Assembly (NCBI GenBank): GCA_918026815.1
Contig: CAKJVC010000010.1
Span: 560,501 to 624,500 of the forward strand
Source: Chalara sp. BL73
Lineage: Eukaryota; Ascomycota; Leotiomycetes; Helotiales
Direction of reading: 5' to 3'
Length of the DNA: 64,000 bases
Shown: positions 1 through 12,395 of the stretch, one piece after another
Layout: the number at the start of each line of letters is the position of its first letter
How positions within the stretch are numbered: the stretch's first letter is position 1
Program-made: the position numbers and the translations under genes
The notes under the pieces: model-generated
What the model was told of the DNA's origin: nothing
The model's input: the letters and a program-made list of their open reading frames with translations, nothing else
Database searches by the model: none

Positions 1-283
1 CTACCATTTCCGATGCCCCCTGCTAACATGCCTCTATTCCCATTGGCTCACCAGAGCTCAACCAGCCGTGGGGAAGCCATGAGAAGTCCATGGAGGGGGA
101 ATAGTTGTGCCGAGATATCGGCTATTCTTAAGCTGGGAGGCAAGGCTGAAGCGGGATTGACGCCAGAAGCTAGAAGCTAGAAGCTTGCAATTAAGATGTA
201 ATTTTCTGCCATTGAGTTCTTGCTGTGTTGAAGCGCAGTTGTATATTTTTTCGTTCTTCAGCGTTGTATGTTTTGTTGGGAAA

Positions 284-1450
284 ATGACCGAGCTTCAGAA
301 CTTTGACAGATTGTTCCGTTTGGATGGGAAAGTAGCCCTTGTGACAGGAGGTAAGCATATCTTGAAGATTTCTAGGTTGCGCTGCAGAATTCGGCCCATT
401 GGGTTGCAATAGTTGGTTGTGATTTTATTTGATTCCAGCTCCATGATATCGTCGGATTGTGTTGTGTTTGTCCCCTACAGGCGCGAGGTCGCTAAAATCA
501 ATCTGACAAGCACCCCAGGCTCCCGAGGACTTGGGCTCTACACTGCGACAGCATTCCTTCGTTCTGGAGCAAAGAAAGTGTACATCACAGCGCGGAGAGC
601 CGGCGGCGAACAAGGTATCGACCAAGCTGTTGCTAAACTCAACGCGCTCCCAGAAATCAAAGGCAAGGCAGTGGGCATTCCAGCGAATGTGTCCAACGAA
701 GCCGAGATTCTTCGACTTGTTGAGGCCATCAAGAAAGATGAGGGCAAGCTCGATATCCTGATCGCAAATGCGGGAGCGACATGGGGCTCAAAATTTGAAG
801 ATGCGCCGGACCACGCGAGCGCAAAAATATTGGATTTGAATGTTCGTGGGGTGTTCTTGTTAGCACAGAAGTGAGTCGAGGCGTTCTGATTGCTCGTGCC
901 AATGTCTCTAACGAGATCAGATTTGCTCCGATGCTTGAGGCGGCTGGCACACGCAAAGATCCTTCACGGATAATCATTGTTAGCTCGACAGCAGGAATCA
1001 ATGTTCCGCATGTTGGAGAAAATGGCACAATTATGTATTCCGTATCAAAAGCTGCAGCTCATGTAAGCGCAAAATATCCAGCTTATTCGCGCCAGGCTAA
1101 CATAGGAAATAGCACCTGGGTAAGAACCTCGCGATTGAATTAGGACCCCGAAATATCACATCAAATGTTGTTGCGCCTGGGTTCTTTCCAAGCAAGCTTG
1201 CCTCGGGTTTAATTGATAAATTGGGAGGCACAAAAGAATTAGAAGAGGCAAACCCACGGAAGAGGATGGGAATACCGGAAGACATTGCTGGAGTCATGAT
1301 ATACTTATGCTCGCCTGCGGCAAGCTACGTGTATGTCACAGGAATTTTGTGCCTTAGCTACGAATATACTAACATTCTGCTAGAAATGGTGTTGATATTA
1401 ATGTTGATGGCGGAATGGCTTTTTCTTTTGGAAGACACTCGAAGATATGA
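284..1450 (+). CDS. Short-chain dehydrogenase/reductase (SDR), 5 exons
   Basis: Exons are 284-350, 519-870, 921-1062, 1113-1330 and 1384-1450; they sum to 846 nt, giving 281 residues. The protein is a classical SDR that should oxidise or reduce an alcohol/ketone with NAD(P)H. The first intron splits the cofactor motif, and joining exons 1 and 2 restores VTGGSRGLG. Further family marks are NAG (IANAGATWG), the catalytic Ser region IIVSSTAG, and the YSVSK motif (Tyr-x3-Lys). The C-terminus NVDGG is typical of the 3-oxoacyl-ACP reductase-like subgroup. The start at 284 is chosen because it lies just ahead of the Rossmann strand and in frame. The gene is co-directional with the P450 at 2205 and may belong to the same metabolite locus, although that is inferred from position only. 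The substrate cannot be predicted. Confidence 0.9.
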
Positions 1451-2204
1451 TATACTAGTATCAAAACCTCAAACCCCATCAAATCACATTATTCCATGAT
1501 CATGATCATGCTCCTGTTATTTGGGATTGAGTTACTTTATCAGACATCGACCAATATTTTATCACAACATTGGCACATTTCATACTGAAAAAAGGCCAAA
1601 TTTTTGAATTGTCTCACTTGTTCCGTATTACCTATGCCGCTATATGTTGATGTTGCGGCGATAAGAAGAATATGGCTAGTGCCGTGCTTTCGAAAGTGCC
1701 ATAGATCTCAGTTCTATGAGCCTCCATAATATGCCGTTGCAACATAACAGTCCATCTCTTCAGCTCTGTCCTCTCTCATCCACCCTTGACTTGAAATTGC
1801 TACATCACGTGAAGCAAAACTTGCTCAAAATATCAAAGTCAGCACACCCAGATTATATAGGTGTGCTGATGTGCCGAGTATTCCTATCGTCTTCCTCTAG
1901 TCCCTGACTCTCCCCTGTCACTCCCCATTAGTGCATGTATTGAGTCGTTGGTAGCTCCTATCGTGGGGTTATGTGGAAGAGGTACAGCCCAGGAAAATGA
2001 CTTCCAGCTCAGCGCCAGGGTGCACTTTCAAAGCTTGCCCCAGATTCTGCCCCGCAATGCAACGCAGAGTATTTGCGGCTTGCAAGTTGAGACTATTCTA
2101 CACGTCGAAGATGGGCTGTTGCTAAATAGTGTTTATATATCTTTACTTTGCTTGAATTTCTCTGTATTTGCGTCAACCATTATACTTCTGGTTTCATGTG
2201 TAAC
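1451..2204. other. Intergenic region / promoter of the first P450
   Basis: No convincing gene is seen. The longest ORF (1948-2268) has no family features and overlaps the start of the P450. A CACGTG-type site sits about 395 bp upstream of the P450 start and is listed separately. Confidence 0.6.
1802..1811 (+). promoter_or_regulatory. ACATCACGTG element upstream of P450
   Basis: The 10-mer ACATCACGTG lies 394-403 bp upstream of the P450 start at 2205. The same 10-mer occurs as its complement at 35497-35506, between the two FSH1 hydrolases, and at 39050-39059, upstream of the carotenoid oxygenase-like gene. Its core CACGTG is a site type recognised by fungal bHLH and bZIP factors. Function is inferred from recurrence only. 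Confidence 0.35.
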
Positions 2205-3883
2205 ATGGATACTGCAGCGCCAAAGACGATATTGGGAGCATTGGGAACTTTCCTTGTTCTTTCTTTAGCATTAGTAGGTCATTATCGGAGTGAATTAAGT
2301 CAAAATCACTGACATTCTACATAGGGAACTGTTTACGTTGTTGGAGTCGTATGTCTAAAACTCTCTTTTCTTCAAACCGTGCACTTATTCTCAACCAGGC
2401 AATTTACAGACTCACCCTGGATCCCCTCGCAAAGTTCCCCGGTCCAAAATTGAATGCCCTTTCACCAATTCCAGGCATCCGCTCCCTCCTCAGAGGACGC
2501 TTGGCTTTCGACTGCAAGCTCTTACACGATAAATACGGTTCCGTAGTCCGCATCTCCCCCAACGAGCTGCACTTCAACTCCGTGCAAGCATGGGATGATA
2601 TCTATGGCCACCGTCCAGGCCACCCAAACTTCCACAAGGATCCTGTACATGTAGGATCCGTTGAGCCCGTCGTTGGTGTCTCAACCCTCACCATGTCTGA
2701 TGACGAGAACCATGCGCGCCAACGTCGTGCTCTTGCACATTCGTTCTCGCAGAAGGCTTTGGTGGAGCAGGAAGACATCATTCAGAATTATGTGAACATG
2801 TTCATTAAGCATCTAAAGGGTATGGCGGCCAACAACGAGGAGTTCAATATGGTAAACTGGCTCAACTTCACCACCTTCGATATCATCGGAGATCTTGCCT
2901 TTGGGGAACCATTTGGCTGTCTTGAATCTGGCCAGTTCCACTTCTGGGTATCCCTCATTTTCGAGACTGTCAAGGCAGGTGCTATTGAGCAAGCGACTCG
3001 TCGTTTTGCGGAAGCTGGCTCTCCATTCCAGAACTTCTTGTTGTGGTGCATTCCCAGCTACATCAGAGAGAACAGGAGGAACCATTTGAAATTCAGTACC
3101 GAGAAGGTGATGAGAAGACTCGCGAACAATAATACTGATCACAAAGATTTTATTTGGTATATTCTAAGACAACGTGAGAAGTACAATCTCAACCAGGACG
3201 AAATTATCGTCAATTCGGCGCTCTTTATTGTCGCGGGCTCAGAGACAACTGCAAACGCCTTGTCAGGTATTTTGGCTAGACTGATCTATAATCCCGATAA
3301 ATATGAAGAGCTTTGCAAGGAGATCAGGGATACTTTTGCGAATGAGGAGGATATTCGGTATGAAAAGTTAAGTCAGATGGTTTATTTGAATGCGGTCATT
3401 GAGGAGGGTCTGAGAATACATCCTCCGGTGCCGACAGGCCTGTTGAGAACGGTGCCAAAGGGAGGCGATACCATTGACGGCATGTGGGTGCCTGGCGGAG
3501 TAAGTGATTCTCTCGAATTAGGCAAGAAGAGCTAACGAGTTCAGACCGCTGTGTCTGTGGGAAGCTGGGCAGCATCTCACAACGAGAAGAATTTCCGAGA
3601 CTGTGACAGCTTCGTCCCTGAACGATGGATTGGCGACGAATATGCCTCGGATTTTAAGAAAGCCGCCCAACCATTTTCTCTCGGTCCACGAGGATGCATA
3701 GGCAAACACTTAAGCTATCTTGAGATGCGCATCATCCTCGGTCGACTTCTTTGGAACTTTGATCTCATCTCAGTGGATGGGGCACCAAACTGGAATCCAG
3801 CGAATGAGATGGGACGAGCGAAAAGTTTCATGACTTGGGAGAAGCCAGATCTGATCCTGAAGCTTAAGCCCGTACAGCGGTAA
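2205..3883 (+). CDS. Cytochrome P450 monooxygenase, 4 exons
   Basis: Exons are 2205-2273, 2325-2348, 2399-3499 and 3545-3883, giving 510 residues. Residues about 8-35 form a single N-terminal membrane anchor, which appears only after splicing two tiny 5' exons; it is followed by the Pro-rich hinge LAKFPGPK. The I-helix oxygen-binding motif is AGSETT, the K-helix ExxR motif is EEGLR, and the haem-Cys loop is FSLGPRGCIG. All key residues are present, so it should be an active ER-bound monooxygenase. It resembles the benzoate-hydroxylase / isotrichodermin-hydroxylase type of fungal P450, but this assignment is from general resemblance. It is probably a tailoring enzyme of the nearby polyketide pathway, since it shares a promoter 10-mer with cluster genes further right. 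Confidence 0.92.
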
Positions 3884-4393
3884 CGATGCGATGTTAGCGA
3901 GCGCCGTTTGAGATGAGCGGATAATTGGAGTTTGGAGAGATTTAGATATATGGTGTAGCATTTATTATAGCATCTATATCTTTGGTGTTATTGGATGACA
4001 ACATTGATGGAAATTAAATATGCAGCATTAAATGACCAAAAAGGACAGTCATGTTTCAGTAGTTCCATTTTGTTCGCAACCTCGGATATCATCAATTTAG
4101 AGGCCTGCCTAATATCTTCATTCACAGATATACCATGATAACATTATCCTGTGGTATTTTCAGACGCTCACAAGAGTGCAATATCTGAGAATATACCATA
4201 TAGTGATAGCATCCACCCCACTAAAATAAACAATGGAAACTTCTCATGGCTTTAGGGACAACTAGCTACTTTTCCAGCGGATGTAGAGAACGAGGTAATT
4301 TTAGACTATAAAGAATGATTACTTAGCGACCAAAGGTCCACTAGCTAGCGAACGTTGCAAGTCATCTACCGAGTGACTGGTGACTAACTGCAA
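3884..4393. other. Convergent intergenic region
   Basis: This is the space between the 3' ends of the two P450 genes. It is AT-rich, with no ORF or structured element that I could support. Confidence 0.6.
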
Positions 4394-6142
4394 CTACATA
4401 TCTCTTGCAGTTACCTGAACCCACATATCTGATATCTGGAAGAGTCCGGATGTATTTCTTGTTTTCCATGGCCTTTGGAGCTTGAAATTAGTATCCTATA
4501 CCCTTTATATGGGAGTGGATTCCAAGAGACTCACCCTCCAGGATCTATTGGTGACAGATCAAAATTGCGGAAGAGCTGGATGCAATTTTAATTAGTCTCA
4601 AAGGTCCAACCATGGCAGACCCAACTTACCTCGAATATGACCTTATTGATCTCAAGCATTGCGACTGGCTTGCCCAGACACTGCCACTTGCCATGTCCGA
4701 ATATGAGATCATTCGTTTTAGTCATGATTATCAATTTTTCACAGTCTTCTTCAAACCATCTCTCAGGTCGAAATGACTTGACATCTTCCCCATATATCGC
4801 CTTATTGCGTTGCATAGCGAGGCCCGAATAACCAATGCTGGTACCCTCGGGCAGGAAGAAAGATTTTCCGTCTACTGTCACAACATCTCCCCCTGATGGC
4901 ACATCTCTCGGAAAGATACTTACCACGGGTGGCCAAACACGCAACGTTTCCCGGACCACCGCCTGAAGATACGGGAGCTGCTTTGCCTGACTGTATGAGA
5001 CAATCTCATCACCGCCAGATGGTGCATTTCCAGACGTGACTGCCTCATCTATCTCGTCCCGCAACTTTGAATACACCCTGGGATTGGTCATCAAGTAAAG
5101 TAGAGCCCCACGGATAGCAGCAGCAGTAGTATCAGACCCTGCAATGACCTGCTCCAGCGCCTCAGATCTTAATTCCTCGCCCGTTAACCCGTGCCTAATG
5201 AAACTGGCAAGCATATCACTTCTCTCTTCCGTGGACTTGACTGATCTCTCATCAACATATCGAAAGCATGTCGCCATCATCTTGCCAAACCCACTCTGGT
5301 CTTTCGGGGAGGGATTAATGAACTTGCCAATCCACGGTAATTGCGTGATCCAGGCAATATTGAGAGCAAGCGCAACGGTGGCGAGGTAGAGTCCTTCTTT
5401 AGTGGACTTTAGAAAGTCGTCTGTGTCGCTGTCGGTGGCGAGCATGTTGAACGACTTTCCTAGACCAACTGTGCTAATAACATCGAGCGTGAAATACTGT
5501 ACTTTGGTGGCGAGATCCATGGGCACAGTGCGGTATTCTGTTGAGAGATACTTGGTCCTGATGAGGTTCAAGAGGTCTCGAACACGTGCGTCGATTGCTG
5601 GCTCAAGGTCGAGATTTTCTCGGCCGGAGTACTATGGATACAATGTAAGCAAAATTTGGTGGTGTAGGGAGCATGTATTTACACCAGGCGCCATCTGCTT
5701 TCGTCTTGCGTCATGTTTCTGATTATTTGTCTGGCTGAATACGTTATCTTTCCGGTGCTCCACCCGCAGAGCTTGGTAAAACCAATCCGATCTCTTGTAC
5801 CCTGATTTAATGTTCACGTGAGTCCATACTTCTGGAGAGGAAGTGACAAGGACATTTGGGGCAACTCGCGAAATTGAGCCTGTTCTCAAACATCAGTAGT
5901 GATGACAAGTATCCTATTCTTGAGGACTACATCCCATATTTTTCATTCACATCGGCGTACCACTCATGACAGCTTGGTCCCAGTAGTGCTTTGGTATGAA
6001 AGAAATTTGTGACACCTGTCCCTGGTGGACCTTTGAATTGCTGAAGTCTAATGTATGTGAATAGCTTCTGCGTAATGTAGACAGCCAACAATATGGCAAT
6101 CACGTGCCAGGGCTGGATTTGGTCAAGCAGCTTAAGCTCCAT
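4394..6142 (-). CDS. Cytochrome P450 monooxygenase (pisatin-demethylase-like), 5 exons
   Basis: On the minus strand the exons are 6142 to about 5930, about 5885-5683, 5631-4630, 4575-4535 and 4472-4394, for about 513 residues. There is an N-terminal membrane anchor at about residues 13-30 (IAILLAVYITQKLF), then the hinge FKGPPG. The I-helix motif is AGSDTTAAA, the ExxR motif is ETLR, and the haem loop is FGHGKWQCLG. The C-terminus (PWKT..SDMWVQV) lies in two small terminal exons and matches the usual ending of this P450 group. The exact junction between exons 1 and 2 is uncertain: donor GTAGTC, with acceptor most likely TTTGAG. The gene is convergent with the first P450. It is likely another tailoring oxidase. 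A CACGTG site lies about 100 bp upstream, at 6241-6246. Confidence 0.9.
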
Positions 6143-7176
6143 GTCTTATGAGACTATGAGGTACCATTAGTTGAATAGTGGAGTGTAAAGAGGAGAAGCG
6201 TTTCCGATTTCTGAATATAAACTATTCCTTGTGATCAGCGCACGTGCACTACCTTGCAGCCTACCATCGAAGGATGGCCCAATCATCAATTATACATTAC
6301 CTATATCTTGCAGAAGGATGCGAGCAGCGCTTAGCCTAATTCAATTCTGGGCTCTGTAAGACCTGCGAAAAGTAGAAAATTTTCAACATCTGAGGAAGAA
6401 TAACGCGTTTGACATAAACCATGCTTAAATTGGGAATTGGGACTGCCCTTTATATGAGACATCTAACTTGCAGAAGCTCGCTGATATCAAAAAACTCAGT
6501 TCTGACAACAAGCATCTAGAACTGTTTTTCTGTCTTTCCAATTCCAATATGACCATAACAAGAAGCAAGTATGTAGCCACTTCCTGGAGGCTGACTGCTT
6601 ATTCCGGATAGAATTTGTTGTTGTCACCAAAATGCCAAGAGCGCGTTTAATTTACTGTCAAAAAGTACTTTATTGTTCCTCAAAACGTTGAAGATTGGGT
6701 GAAATTTCAGCTAAAAAATTAAAAAAAAAAATTCACAAGTCAAATATGATGTATATGAACGGGGAATACAATCATTCAAAATTAAGGATTCTACTAGTTT
6801 AGACAAGGCGCATAATGTGCAAATGGACTGGCGTAAACTATGTATCAGGAATGATGGAACAGCGACATGCATGAAGCAAACAACAAAGAGCTCAGGGCCC
6901 GTATGAATCTCTAGGAGAGGGTCCTTTGATTATGAACAATCTAAATCCTGAGCTTTTTCTAATCATTCCATTTTGTACCTGGAATAACTCGCAGGTGTGA
7001 CTCCTTCCGTTTCCACCAGAGCAACATAAAAGCGGAACAATTCTCCTCCATCTTGTCTTTATTCATCCTCCAAGCAGCACCCAGCACCACGGAACTAGAC
7101 GCCCAAATCTCTGTCAAGAATTGGTCGTAGCTTACGGTGTCATAACCCCAAACAGATAAACACTACCGCGGTTATC
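6143..7176. other. Intergenic region
   Basis: It contains the promoter of the minus-strand P450, including a GCGCACGTGC palindrome-like site around 6239-6248, and a poly-A tract near 6720. The last 150 bp are C/T-rich, as in many fungal promoters, ahead of the small ORF at 7177. No gene is supported here. Confidence 0.5.
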
Positions 7177-7680
7177 ATGGAGTCGGACGGTCGTAGTAGC
7201 GACGGTGCAGGAAGAGACAACAATAATGCTCCAGAGGGTGAGAAGAGTTCCGCTTTAAAAAAGTTACTGCAAGCCGCTATGTTACGTTCCACGGTGATAA
7301 AGGATGGAAATTCTGGCAGATCGTCCCTGGAACCACATTCTATAATAGAGCCTGATGATAGGCGACAACCAACACCAATGCATGGAAACCCTGCCGCGAA
7401 ACCACTTTCATCTATAGGTGGCATTATCACCCGCGCACCCAGCACAGCAAGCCCGGATCACTCAGGCGAGCTTCCTTCTCACGAATCCACGAACATCAAA
7501 CAAGCTCCGTCACCAGTCGATTCAAAATATAAAAGGACCTCGTCACACACCGAAGCAAATGTGATCGAGGCAGAGCTTGATAAAGAGTCTAGATCACCAA
7601 GTGTCGGCCCTGGTGAGGACGAATCTAGTTCTCGGTCGAGAGATAGTGGAGGGGGGAAGGACATGGAGGCGATGCGATAG
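7177..7680 (+). CDS. Small disordered hypothetical protein (167 aa)
   Basis: I do not recognise this protein. It is one uninterrupted ORF with an ATG start and is rich in Ser, Glu, Asp, Lys and Pro, with no hydrophobic core, signal peptide or membrane segment. One short helical stretch near residues 25-36 (SALKKLLQAAML) could be amphipathic. The C-terminal third has acidic and SR-like runs. The preceding C/T-rich stretch is compatible with a promoter. It could be a genuine small intrinsically disordered protein or a chance ORF, because the antisense strand also has open frames here. Nothing links it firmly to the metabolite locus except position. Confidence 0.35.
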   Translation: MESDGRSSDGAGRDNNNAPEGEKSSALKKLLQAAMLRSTVIKDGNSGRSSLEPHSIIEPDDRRQPTPMHGNPAAKPLSSIGGIITRAPSTASPDHSGELPSHESTNIKQAPSPVDSKYKRTSSHTEANVIEAELDKESRSPSVGPGEDESSSRSRDSGGGKDMEAMR

Positions 7681-8057
7681 ATGGAACAATGGGAATCGCA
7701 GAGGAGCTGAGGGGTTTCGGGGACTATCTTAAATTGGCTCTGCGGATCGCTGTGTAGAAGGTGATGGCAATATGACGTCGGTGAAGAGTTTAGGGAAATA
7801 AACAAACCTAGGGAAGTATAATTAGATATGATCGTTGCGTTTATGAAATATAAAATTCTCAGTCCTTTATATGTTATATAAATTTGATATTACCTATTGT
7901 AGCCTTTAGGTGACTTAGGGGTGATTCATTTATTTATTCCAGAATTTACTCAAGAGGCTCCTGCCGGTTCCTATGTCTAACACTAGCACTGGCATTCAAG
8001 ATCCAAATATGGTAATGCCAATTTCAAGCATTCATATAAAACGACTGCTGAGATTTA
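7681..8057. other. Intergenic region
   Basis: An AT-rich stretch holding the 3' flank of the MFS permease on the minus strand. No ORF of note. Confidence 0.6.
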
Positions 8058-9673
8058 CTATAGAGAGTATCTGAACTCTAAATTTTGACGATCCGTTAAA
8101 TCCTGAAACTCGTGGTTCTTTTCAACCACGTACGCTTCACCAAGCTCAGCCTTCCTGTGATCCCTCTTCTTATTCTCTCTAACAGCCAACAGCCTGATGA
8201 TCCACAGGTCGACTGTGATCAAGAAGTACACGACCACAATCGCGATTTTAGCCGGCAGATATCTCGGAGCATCTTTAGCCTGGAAAGTATGTGGCGAGAT
8301 GATGTTGCCCACAGTATACGCAATAGTACCGATGCAAGCTACTGTGACTTTCTTGGTTGAGCCAGCGACATTCGTGCTTGTGAGTCCGAGAATAGTTGTC
8401 CACCCAATTGGAATGCCACCGCTGAGATAGTAGCCGACTAACGCAGGTGCTTTTTCTGTGGTTGCCATGAGAATGGCGCCGATGAAAGATGGAATATGCC
8501 CTGCAATGCACCACCAAAGACGCTGGTTCGTTTTCATTGCCAACCATGTGACACCAATTAAGATAACAACTTCGTACACTCCAAGTGGCGTCACGAGAAG
8601 CAGGCTTTCCGTGGCTGAATATCCCATACCTGTCACGAGAATGTTTCCGAAGCTGGTCGCGATTGAGTTGGGGATGTTGGCTGCGAAGACCCAGAATGCG
8701 TAGAGCCAGGTATTCACATCTCCAAGCGCTTCCCAAAATTGCTCTCTCTTAAATACGTTGCTTCCAATTCCTTGCTCATTTCCGCGGAGATGTTCAGCAT
8801 GCAACGCTTTTTGCTCCGTCGTTAAGAATCCCGCTGTGACCGGCGAGTCTGGCAGGATGAAAAAGAACGCGATCCCCACTACAACAGTAAGCAGTCCAAG
8901 GAAGAGGAAGACAATTTGCCACCCCTTCAGTGCGGAATTTGGGTCCCGTCCAACATGCGTTGCGATCCCGTACGCGACATACCCACCAAACATTTGCGCA
9001 AAGCCGCACATCGAGAACCAGATTCCCACGCGGAAGGCCTGATCTTGTTTTCTATACCATTGCGAGGTAAAGACCACCCATGCAGGTACAATCGCGGCTT
9101 CAGCACAGCCCAGGAGAGCACGGCACACCATCAAGCCCGCAAAATCCTTACAAGCAGCAAGGCAAGCAAGCACTGCACCCCAGACAATGACGTTAATAGA
9201 GACATATTTCGCCAGCGGAAAATACTGAATCAGCCTCACAGTAGGGAACTCAAAAGCTAATTGCCCAAAGAAGAAGATGCTGGAGACCCAGCTATAATCC
9301 TGGCCTTTGAGGGTTGTATCGGTTCGCAATCCGGTGACGCTTCCGTAGCCGATGGAGATCTTGTCAATGTACTGAAGGAAGTATACTCTGTTATGAACGT
9401 TAGGGGAAGATGAGAAGAGGAGCGGATGGTGGGGACACACATGCAGATTAAAGGCATGATGTATAAGTCAATACGACGGAGCAGCTTCTTGCTCTTCTCT
9501 GGATCGATGGAGCTGAAGGAACCGGCTTCGAGCAACTGCAACGCGCCATCTGCATTGCTCTGATATTTCGGTTTTGCATCTTCGGCTCTAGCTGTGAGTT
9601 GCACCGAAGGTGTGTTGCCCTTAATTTTGCCGTTCTCTTCAGCCGTGTCATTGATATATCCGAGCTCTGCCAT
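8058..9673 (-). CDS. MFS permease, allantoate/anion:cation symporter type (Dal5-like), 2 exons
   Basis: Minus-strand exons 9673-9441 and 9387-8058 sum to 1,563 nt and 520 residues, the usual length for this family. About 75 hydrophilic N-terminal residues precede the first membrane segment, where the two exons join in MPLICIVYFLQYIDK, a hallmark start of the anion:cation symporter family (Dal5/Tna1-like). Twelve hydrophobic segments follow. The loop containing GCAEAAIVPAWV and the mid-protein motif SDSPVT-like PDSPVT support the call. These carriers usually import small organic acids, vitamins or allantoate at the plasma membrane, so it might import a precursor or re-import an intermediate. 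It lies head-to-tail with the aldehyde dehydrogenase on the same strand. Confidence 0.9.
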
Positions 9674-10267
9674 ATCGCCAAAGCTATCCTTTTAGAACGA
9701 GGTAGAGGTCTTGATCTGATATGTGGCTATATGCCTTTCTTGCATTCTGCTCCAACTCCGAGAAAAAAGTTTTCTGAGAAATTCTCGTGACTATCCAAGC
9801 ACGCAATATCATTACGATTTTGGTCAGATCCATAGATAGCGTCTATCTCAGCGATAGACAAAATTTTGTCCCTGGAGTGGGCTGACGTCCCCGAAAATAC
9901 TGGTCTGTAGTGGGTTCCTTCACCGGTAGTAGCGAGTCGTACCCGATAAAACTGGTCATCACGCAATACTGTAGGGAACCCTAAGAGGTATAACGATGCA
10001 ACGCTGAACCGAAAATGCGTCCACAACGTTGCACTGCGGGCCGATTCGCGCACGAAAATCCGTAAAAGTCTATCTTTTTGAGTGACAGTCGGTATTAACT
10101 CATCTCTAACAGCAGTGATAACTGGCCCATATGATGCTCGCTTAAGCCCCTGAGTTGGTGGTGGAAGTGAAATACATTGTTGCCGGGTGCAATCTAACAA
10201 TCCATACCTTATGATACATTAAGCACGATGATGACTACCATGATCTGTTAATGCTAAGCTAAATACA
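9674..10267. other. Intergenic region with an unsupported 157-aa ORF
   Basis: The region between the MFS permease and the aldehyde dehydrogenase. A minus-strand ORF at 9727-10200 is open for 157 codons but shows no domain, signal or family resemblance, and it sits exactly where the MFS promoter should be. I treat it as a probable chance ORF. Confidence 0.5.
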
Positions 10268-11781
10268 CTAATATGTGAGATTAATCATGATGGTTTTTGG
10301 GTCGGTAAATGCTCTCAGCGCATGGACTCCACATTCCCGTCCAAGACCACTCTCCTTTGTGCCTCCAAAAGGAGCAGTCATAAACATCAAGGAAACACAA
10401 TTGATTCCCACCATCCCGCTATCAAACTCACTGGCCACCCGCAAAGCTTTGTTGATATCCTGTGTAAAAACACCTGCCATTAATCCAAAATTGGTATTGT
10501 TAGACTTGTGTAGAATCTCTTCCTCAGTCTTGAATGAATTAATGATGGACACAGGACCGAATATCTCGTTGGTGATAATTTCCGCATCATCCTTGACGTT
10601 CTCGAAAACAGTGGGTTCGATAAAGAAGCCTGAATCTCCAACTCTCGTGCCCCCAGTTAGCAGCGTGCCTTGACTTTTACCACGCTCAATGAATCCGGAT
10701 ACACGTTCGAACTGGGATTTGTCGACTAATGGCCCAATTTGCGTCTCTGCATTGTTGGGATCACCAATCGTCTTCGCCTTGTCCTGCATAGCTTTCTTAT
10801 ATCCAGCAACGAATCTATCATAAATGCCCTCCTGGACGTATACCCTAGATGCGGCGAAGCAAACCTGGCCTGTGTTTGCAGTAATTGCGTTCGAAGTCCA
10901 CGTAATGGCATTCCCCAAGTCGGCATCGTCAAAAACGACGGCTGGACTTTTGCCTCCGAGCTCAAGTGTAACGCGCTTTAGATTCGACTTCGCTGCTGCC
11001 TCCTGTACTCGCTTTCCAGTAGCAATCGACCCGGTGAAACTGACCTTGCGAATGCGCATATGAGAGGAGATCAGAGCACCTGTGACACCATCGCCGGAAA
11101 GAACCTGGAATACCCCAGGCGGAAAACCGGCTTCGACGATCAAGGGACCAAGGGCGAGAGCCGCGAAGGGTGTCTTCTCGGAAGGCTTCAGAATAAAACA
11201 GTTTCCAGTCGCAAGAGCAGGAGCTGCCTTCAGGCCAACTGTGCCCAGCGGGCCGTTCCATGGCACGATACCTGCCGTGACACCCAATGGCTCATTTCTG
11301 ACGATCTTGAGAAACCCATCCTCTTGTGGAAAGGACTCTCCAGCGAATTTGTCAATCCACCCAGCATTGTATTTGAAAGCTTCTGCTGCCATGCCCGTCT
11401 CAAATTTCCCAAATGTGCTATATGGCGCTCCAAGAGTGATTCGCGTGAGTTCTGCCAGTGTTTCGCCGTGTTTTTCAAGAAGGGCTGCAAACTTGAGCAT
11501 GATACCTCTGCGAGCCACTGGAGTTAACTTCTTCCATGCTGGAAATGCCTTCTCTGCCGCTGCTACCGCTGCGTCAACGTCTGCCTCGCCCGCAAGATCG
11601 ACATCGTTCGCTACCAAAGAACCATCTTTAGGATCAAAAAGCTCGAGTTTCTTAGAATTTTTGGAGGAGACATACTGGATTAGTGGATTAGCAATACACT
11701 TTAACAATAGAAATAGATGCTTACTTCGTTATTAATGAAGATATTTTTTGGAAGGTTGCTTTTGTTAAACTTGAACTCCAT
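10268..11781 (-). CDS. NAD(P)-dependent aldehyde dehydrogenase, 2 exons
   Basis: Minus-strand exons 11781-11725 and 11674-10268 give 487 residues, the normal ALDH length. The short first exon encodes MEFKFN..IFINNE and joins to YVSSKNSKKLELFDP, which completes the N-terminal strand; an unspliced start inside the intron would be wrong. The cofactor domain carries FTGSIATGK. The general base Glu is in VTLELGGKSP and the catalytic Cys is in NTGQVCFAAS. The C-terminal APFGGTKESGLGRE motif is intact. The enzyme should oxidise an aldehyde to a carboxylic acid. One possible source of aldehydes is the carotenoid-oxygenase-like enzyme at 36807-38655, whose family cleaves double bonds to carbonyls; that link is an inference. 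Confidence 0.94.
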
Positions 11782-12395
11782 CCTTCCTTGTGTGTTGTGC
11801 TGCCCTGAATAGCCCTTTTCTGTAATGAAGATAGGAGAGCGAACAACTGAATAGAAATAATTCCTTGTACTTACAATATGCCGGGCTTACCCCTCTCCGG
11901 CTATCCCCTCAACCCCGGGCGACTAGTCTTAGCATTGCTTCAAGCCTCTTTGAGGCACTTATTTGTCAGTTAGTTTGAATCTACTGGTGGTGATTTGAAG
12001 CGTTTGCCAGCCCTTTTGGTTGACTCGAGAGAGCGGGGCAGAGCCGGAAGCTTGAGTAAGGGGGCGGGGTACAACTTCCAGCTCCCTTTAGGGCCTTGGC
12101 AGCCCTGTCCAACCCGCTAATCCCTGAAAATCGATGTTACACCAGACTGAGGATGTCATTTTCCATTGAAAAATTCCTCTTCTGTGCTAAACACTCTCAG
12201 AGGTCAACCATGCACACTAGACAGCGTGCTGGCGGTGATTCCATTCTGCGGGTTGCGGGCCCGCCGCAACCACAAAGACGCAGCACAAGATGGCCAGAGG
12301 AAGACAATTTTCAGCCTTCTCGCCTGATAACTTTACCAGTACTAAATCATTTATTGCCATAAGGTACAGTAATAACCAAGCCCACAGCCGCAGAT
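11782..12395. other. Intergenic region
   Basis: The divergent space between the aldehyde dehydrogenase and the broken alcohol dehydrogenase. GC-rich patches lie near 11880-11930, including CCGGGC and CCCGGG half-sites. No gene is supported. Confidence 0.5.

Noticed and set aside
9727..10200. 157-codon minus-strand ORF between MFS and ALDH
   Set aside because: No domain, signal or family features, and it occupies the expected MFS promoter.
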